Shown one piece after another: positions 5,743-8,253 of a stretch of 8,253 nucleotides of DNA. Made by a program: the position numbers and the translations under genes. Positions within the stretch are counted from its first letter, which is position 1. Each line of letters opens with the position of its first letter. The notes beneath the pieces were generated by a model. It saw nothing but the letters and a program-made list of their open reading frames with translations. It was not told the origin of the DNA and did no database searches. This DNA comes from Paracoccaceae bacterium (GTDB lineage: Bacteria > Pseudomonadota > Alphaproteobacteria > Rhodobacterales > Rhodobacteraceae). Location: assembly GCA_021648225.1 (NCBI GenBank), contig JAKITE010000126.1:1-8253 (forward strand), in the 5' to 3' direction.

Positions 5743-6491
5743 CTTAAGCCTCGGATCGGGTTTACAAGGTCGCCGCATACCAGTTTTGTCAGCACCCAGG
5801 GCGCCGGCGGAATGCGGGTTAACGGCACGAAAAGCCAGTTGCGCAAAAACGGCAGCACCCGGCTGTTCGATTGATACATAGGGGTAAAAACCGCGCTCAT
5901 CAACTGATAGGTGCGCACATGTCGCAGGCGGGATTTGGCGTATTTTTTCAGCGCGGGTTGCGTTGGATATTGCGCCAGTGCAAGGGCCAAAGCCTGTGCA
6001 TCCAGCAGGGCCATATTTGTGCCTTGGCCCAGTTGCGGGCTGGCGGCGTGGCTGGAATCGCCGATATGAACCAGCCGGTTTCCATAGGGCTTTTTCAGGG
6101 TTCCGTGGCTGTAATAGGCCATGGTCATATCGTCATGCCGGTTGATCTGGTTCAAAAACGGGGACATTTCCGGCCAGAGGGTTTTTGCTTCGGCTTGCCA
6201 GTTTTTCAGCGGCTGACCGCGCCAATTGTCAAAACTGTTTTGCGGCAGAGACCAGAATATAGTCGCCTTGGTGGTGCCTTCATTTGGCAAGCTACCGATG
6301 GGCAACACCCCGATCATGTTCTGTGCACCGTGGTATTTCTGGCTGAGATGGTCAATTGGCAGCACGGTTTCGGGCTTTTGGAACTTGTCAAAAATGGTAA
6401 CATCATGACCCGCTTGCGCCAATAACGCACCCGCGGACAAGCCGCCAATTCCACATCCAGCTATGCCAATATCCATGTCCTTTGATGGCAT
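5739..6491 (-). CDS. FAD-dependent monooxygenase, internally deleted
   Basis: Related to class A flavoprotein monooxygenases (PF01494, PHBH-like), which use FAD and NAD(P)H to hydroxylate small aromatic or similar substrates. The N-terminal Rossmann part is intact: GCGIGG at 12-17 and the acidic end of strand 2 at D35. The late FAD (GD) motif is clear in HIGDSSHAASPQLGQG at 142-157. These motifs are about 130 residues apart here but some 270-280 in PHBH, and the whole protein is 250 residues against a usual 370-400. The text jumps at about residue 43 (near base 6363) from the segment after strand 2 directly to HLSQKYHGAQNMIGVLPIG. The DG motif and much of the substrate-binding region are absent. 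The frame remains open. Either the gene is decaying after an in-frame deletion, or a shortened flavoprotein survives. The start at 6491 has a poor binding site; Met6 at 6476 is an alternative. Downstream haemoglobin overlaps by ATGA. Confidence 0.72.
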   Translation of the reverse strand: MPSKDMDIGIAGCGIGGLSAGALLAQAGHDVTIFDKFQKPETVLPIDHLSQKYHGAQNMIGVLPIGSLPNEGTTKATIFWSLPQNSFDNWRGQPLKNWQAEAKTLWPEMSPFLNQINRHDDMTMAYYSHGTLKKPYGNRLVHIGDSSHAASPQLGQGTNMALLDAQALALALAQYPTQPALKKYAKSRLRHVRTYQLMSAVFTPMYQSNSRVLPFLRNWLFVPLTRIPPAPWVLTKLVCGDLVNPIRGLR

Positions 6492-6506
6492 GGCTGCGGG
6501 GCTATT

Positions 6507-6527
6507 TCCAGCACAACTTGGGCTGGA
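6507..6527. repeat. Short inverted repeat in the divergent region
   Basis: TCCAGC at 6507-6512 and GCTGGA at 6522-6527 are perfect arms around 9 bases. The right arm overlaps the proposed -35 of the ileS promoter, and the site lies 16 bases upstream of the monooxygenase start. It could be an operator for either side, or chance. Confidence 0.3.
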
Positions 6528-6552
6528 CCTTAGTCAAAAGGCTGGCTATAAC
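6524..6552 (+). promoter_or_regulatory. Candidate ileS promoter
   Basis: TGGACC at 6524-6529 and TATAAC at 6547-6552 are 17 bases apart, matching 4 and 5 of 6 consensus positions. The transcript would begin near 6559, giving a leader of about 120 bases before ileS with a hairpin at 6592-6616. I found no convincing promoter on the opposite strand for the monooxygenase. Confidence 0.4.
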
Positions 6553-6591
6553 GCCCCTCATGTGGATGGCATTAATATCTCGAATTAGTTG

Positions 6592-6616
6592 CCCGGCGCT
6601 CGATTGAGTCGTCGGG
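6592..6616 (+). other. Leader hairpin upstream of ileS
   Basis: CCCGGCG at 6592-6598 pairs with CGTCGGG at 6610-6616 (one G-U). CTC at 6599-6601 pairs with GAG at 6606-6608, leaving loop GATT and a single bulged T. The ten-pair stem is stable but has no T-tract after it on either strand, so it is not an intrinsic terminator. It may be a leader structure or a remnant. T-box leaders are not expected in this group and none is seen. Confidence 0.4.
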
Positions 6617-6680
6617 AAAAGGTGCTTGGACGAACCGCGCCGCCCCACAAACGAATTTCATGATATGATGGAGCCACAAT

Positions 6681-8253
6681 ATGTGTGCCGAGACCCCCGA
6701 TTATAAATCAACCCTGAACCTGCCCAAAACCGATTTTCCGATGCGTGCAGGCCTGCCCAAACGCGAACCGGAATGGCTGCAAAAATGGGCTGATATGGAC
6801 CTGTATGAGGCGTTGCGTGCCAAGCCAAATCGCACGCCGTTTATCCTGCATGACGGCCCGCCATATGCCAACGGGCATCTGCATATTGGCCATGCGCTCA
6901 ACAAGATTTTGAAAGATATGGTTGTGCGTTCGCACCAGATGCTGGGCTTTGATGCGCGCTATGTTCCCGGTTGGGATTGCCACGGGTTGCCGATTGAATG
7001 GAAGATCGAGGAGCAGTATCGCAGCAAAGGCAAAGACAAAGACGACGTGCCGATTAATGAGCTGCGCGGCGAGTGTCGCAAATTCGCGCAGGGCTGGGTG
7101 GATATCCAGCGCGAAGAATTCAAGCGCCTTGGCGTGCAGGGCAAATGGGATGATCCGTATCTGACGATGGATTTTGAATCCGAGGCGGTGATTGCTGAGG
7201 AGTTTATGAAGTTTGTGATGAACGGGTCGCTGTATCGTGGGTCAAAGCCGGTGATGTGGTCTCCGGTGGAGAAAACCGCGCTGGCCGAGGCGGAGATTGA
7301 GTATCACGATCATACCAGCCATACGATTTGGGTGAAGTTTCCGATTGTTTCTGGACAGTCAAATGCACCATTTGCAAGTGCTGACGGAGATAATTCGGAC
7401 TTAATTGGTGCAAGTGTGGTCATTTGGACAACAACACCGTGGACGATTCCATCGAATAAGGCGGTCGCCTATAATCCCAATATCGATTATGCGCTGTACG
7501 AAGTCGTCGAGGCCCATGACGGGAATTGGGCGGCCATTGGCGAAAAATACGTTTTGGCGCGTGACCTTGCAGAGGAAATTTTTAAGTCTGCAAATGTGGA
7601 TGATTACAGCGAATTGCGTTCAGTAAGCGCGGGTGTCTTGAACTCATTGAGCATGAAACATCCGCTAGCTGACTTAGATGCATTCTGGGATTATGAACAT
7701 GAGAATGCCGATGGCACAATAGACCGAGGCGTGCCGATGATCGGCGGCGACCACGTTACCGCCGAAGTCGGCACCGGGTTTGTGCATACTGCGCCCTCGC
7801 ACGGTGCTGATGATTACGACGCATTTGTCAAACGCGGCTGGACCGATCGTATGACGCATAATGTTAATGAAAGCTCCGCGTTTGAGGATTTTGTGCCGTT
7901 CTTTGCAGGGCTTGAGGTTTTTACCCGCAAGGGCAAAGAGGGCAAGGCCAACGGCGCGGTTATTAACAAACTGGTTGAGGCCAAGGCCTTGATCGCGCGG
8001 GGGCGGGTCAAGCATAGCTATCCGCATTCTTGGCGCTCCAAAGCTCCGATCATTTTCCGCAATACACCGCAGTGGTTTGTGGCGATTGACAAGGAATTGA
8101 ATGACGGGATGGATACGCATGGCAAAACCATCCGCCAGCGTGCTTTGACCGAGATTGACAATGTTAAATGGACGCCAAAATCTGGCCGCAACCGGTTGTA
8201 TTCGATGATCGAAAACCGGCCTGACTGGGTGATGTCTCGACAGCGCGCTTGGG
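6681..8253 (+). CDS. ileS: Isoleucyl-tRNA synthetase, N-terminal part
   Basis: Class I aminoacyl-tRNA synthetase that charges tRNA-Ile in the cytoplasm; essential. The first 524 residues are visible and the frame is open at the window end. IleRS is usually about 940-1000 residues, so roughly half is present. The signature HIGH is at 68-71 in PPYANGHLHIGHALN. The editing domain (CP1), which removes misactivated valine, shows the threonine-rich WTTTPWT at 249-255 and GTGFVHTAPSHGADDY at 364-379. The last visible residues, WVMSRQRAWG, are the conserved return to the catalytic core. The KMSKS loop, anticodon-binding domain and C-terminal zinc site lie beyond the window. ATG 6681 has GGAG at 6670-6673 seven bases upstream, and the N-terminus (MCAETPDYKSTLNLP) is typical of Rhodobacterales. 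Codons in about 7345-7425 and 7575-7720 are richer in A/T than the rest. It is transcribed divergently from the monooxygenase gene. Confidence 0.97.
   Translation, partial: MCAETPDYKSTLNLPKTDFPMRAGLPKREPEWLQKWADMDLYEALRAKPNRTPFILHDGPPYANGHLHIGHALNKILKDMVVRSHQMLGFDARYVPGWDCHGLPIEWKIEEQYRSKGKDKDDVPINELRGECRKFAQGWVDIQREEFKRLGVQGKWDDPYLTMDFESEAVIAEEFMKFVMNGSLYRGSKPVMWSPVEKTALAEAEIEYHDHTSHTIWVKFPIVSGQSNAPFASADGDNSDLIGASVVIWTTTPWTIPSNKAVAYNPNIDYALYEVVEAHDGNWAAIGEKYVLARDLAEEIFKSANVDDYSELRSVSAGVLNSLSMKHPLADLDAFWDYEHENADGTIDRGVPMIGGDHVTAEVGTGFVHTAPSHGADDYDAFVKRGWTDRMTHNVNESSAFEDFVPFFAGLEVFTRKGKEGKANGAVINKLVEAKALIARGRVKHSYPHSWRSKAPIIFRNTPQWFVAIDKELNDGMDTHGKTIRQRALTEIDNVKWTPKSGRNRLYSMIENRPDWVMSRQRAW

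Noticed and set aside
5871..6425. A long + strand open frame of 184 codons opposite the monooxygenase gene
   Set aside because: It is the antisense shadow of a gene with clear FAD motifs and has no family features or binding site of its own.
6553..6680. T-box riboswitch before ileS
   Set aside because: No T-box sequence or specifier stem-loop is recognisable, and T-boxes are not known from Alphaproteobacteria.
1..8253. CRISPR arrays, tRNA or rRNA genes, insertion sequences and attachment sites
   Set aside because: No regularly spaced repeats, cloverleaf, transposase frame, terminal inverted repeats or target duplications were seen, despite the composition change at 3028.

Overview
The window looks like chromosomal DNA from an alphaproteobacterium, most likely Rhodobacterales (Roseobacter-type). 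This rests on the N-terminus and style of IleS, the ycjX/ycjF pair, the DUF2849-like small protein and a moderate-to-high GC composition. No database search was possible, so family names come from recognising motifs, lengths and context.

Left part (about 113-4818, + strand): one tightly packed operon. It runs from a YcjX-type P-loop GTPase-like protein, through a GNAT acetyltransferase and a YcjF-type membrane protein (TIGR01620/DUF697), to a 596-residue KAP-type P-loop NTPase. All three junctions are 4-base ATGA stop/start overlaps, so the four genes are probably translated in a coupled way from a promoter at about 113-141. YcjX and YcjF are a conserved pair linked to envelope stress and heat shock in other proteobacteria. 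The fourth gene belongs to a class known from phage exclusion and defence (PifA, QatA). It is visibly richer in A+T than its operon partners, so it looks like an accessory gene docked exactly onto a housekeeping operon. This is the most interesting feature of the window.

Middle part (4819-5365): GC-rich, partly mutually exclusive hairpins follow the operon. Next comes an AT-rich promoter with an overlapping dyad, then a very good ribosome binding site and a 77-residue DUF2849-like gene. A hairpin with T-tracts on both sides ends this gene and the opposing gene.

Right part, - strand (5329-6491): a two-gene unit transcribed leftwards, with a flavoprotein monooxygenase upstream and a group III truncated haemoglobin downstream, again joined by an ATGA overlap. 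The haemoglobin has all key haem-pocket residues. The monooxygenase has lost an internal block of roughly 130-150 residues in frame, including the second FAD motif of its family.

Right edge (6492-8253, + strand): a 189-base divergent intergenic region with a candidate promoter and leader hairpin, then the first 524 codons of ileS (isoleucyl-tRNA synthetase), cut by the window end.
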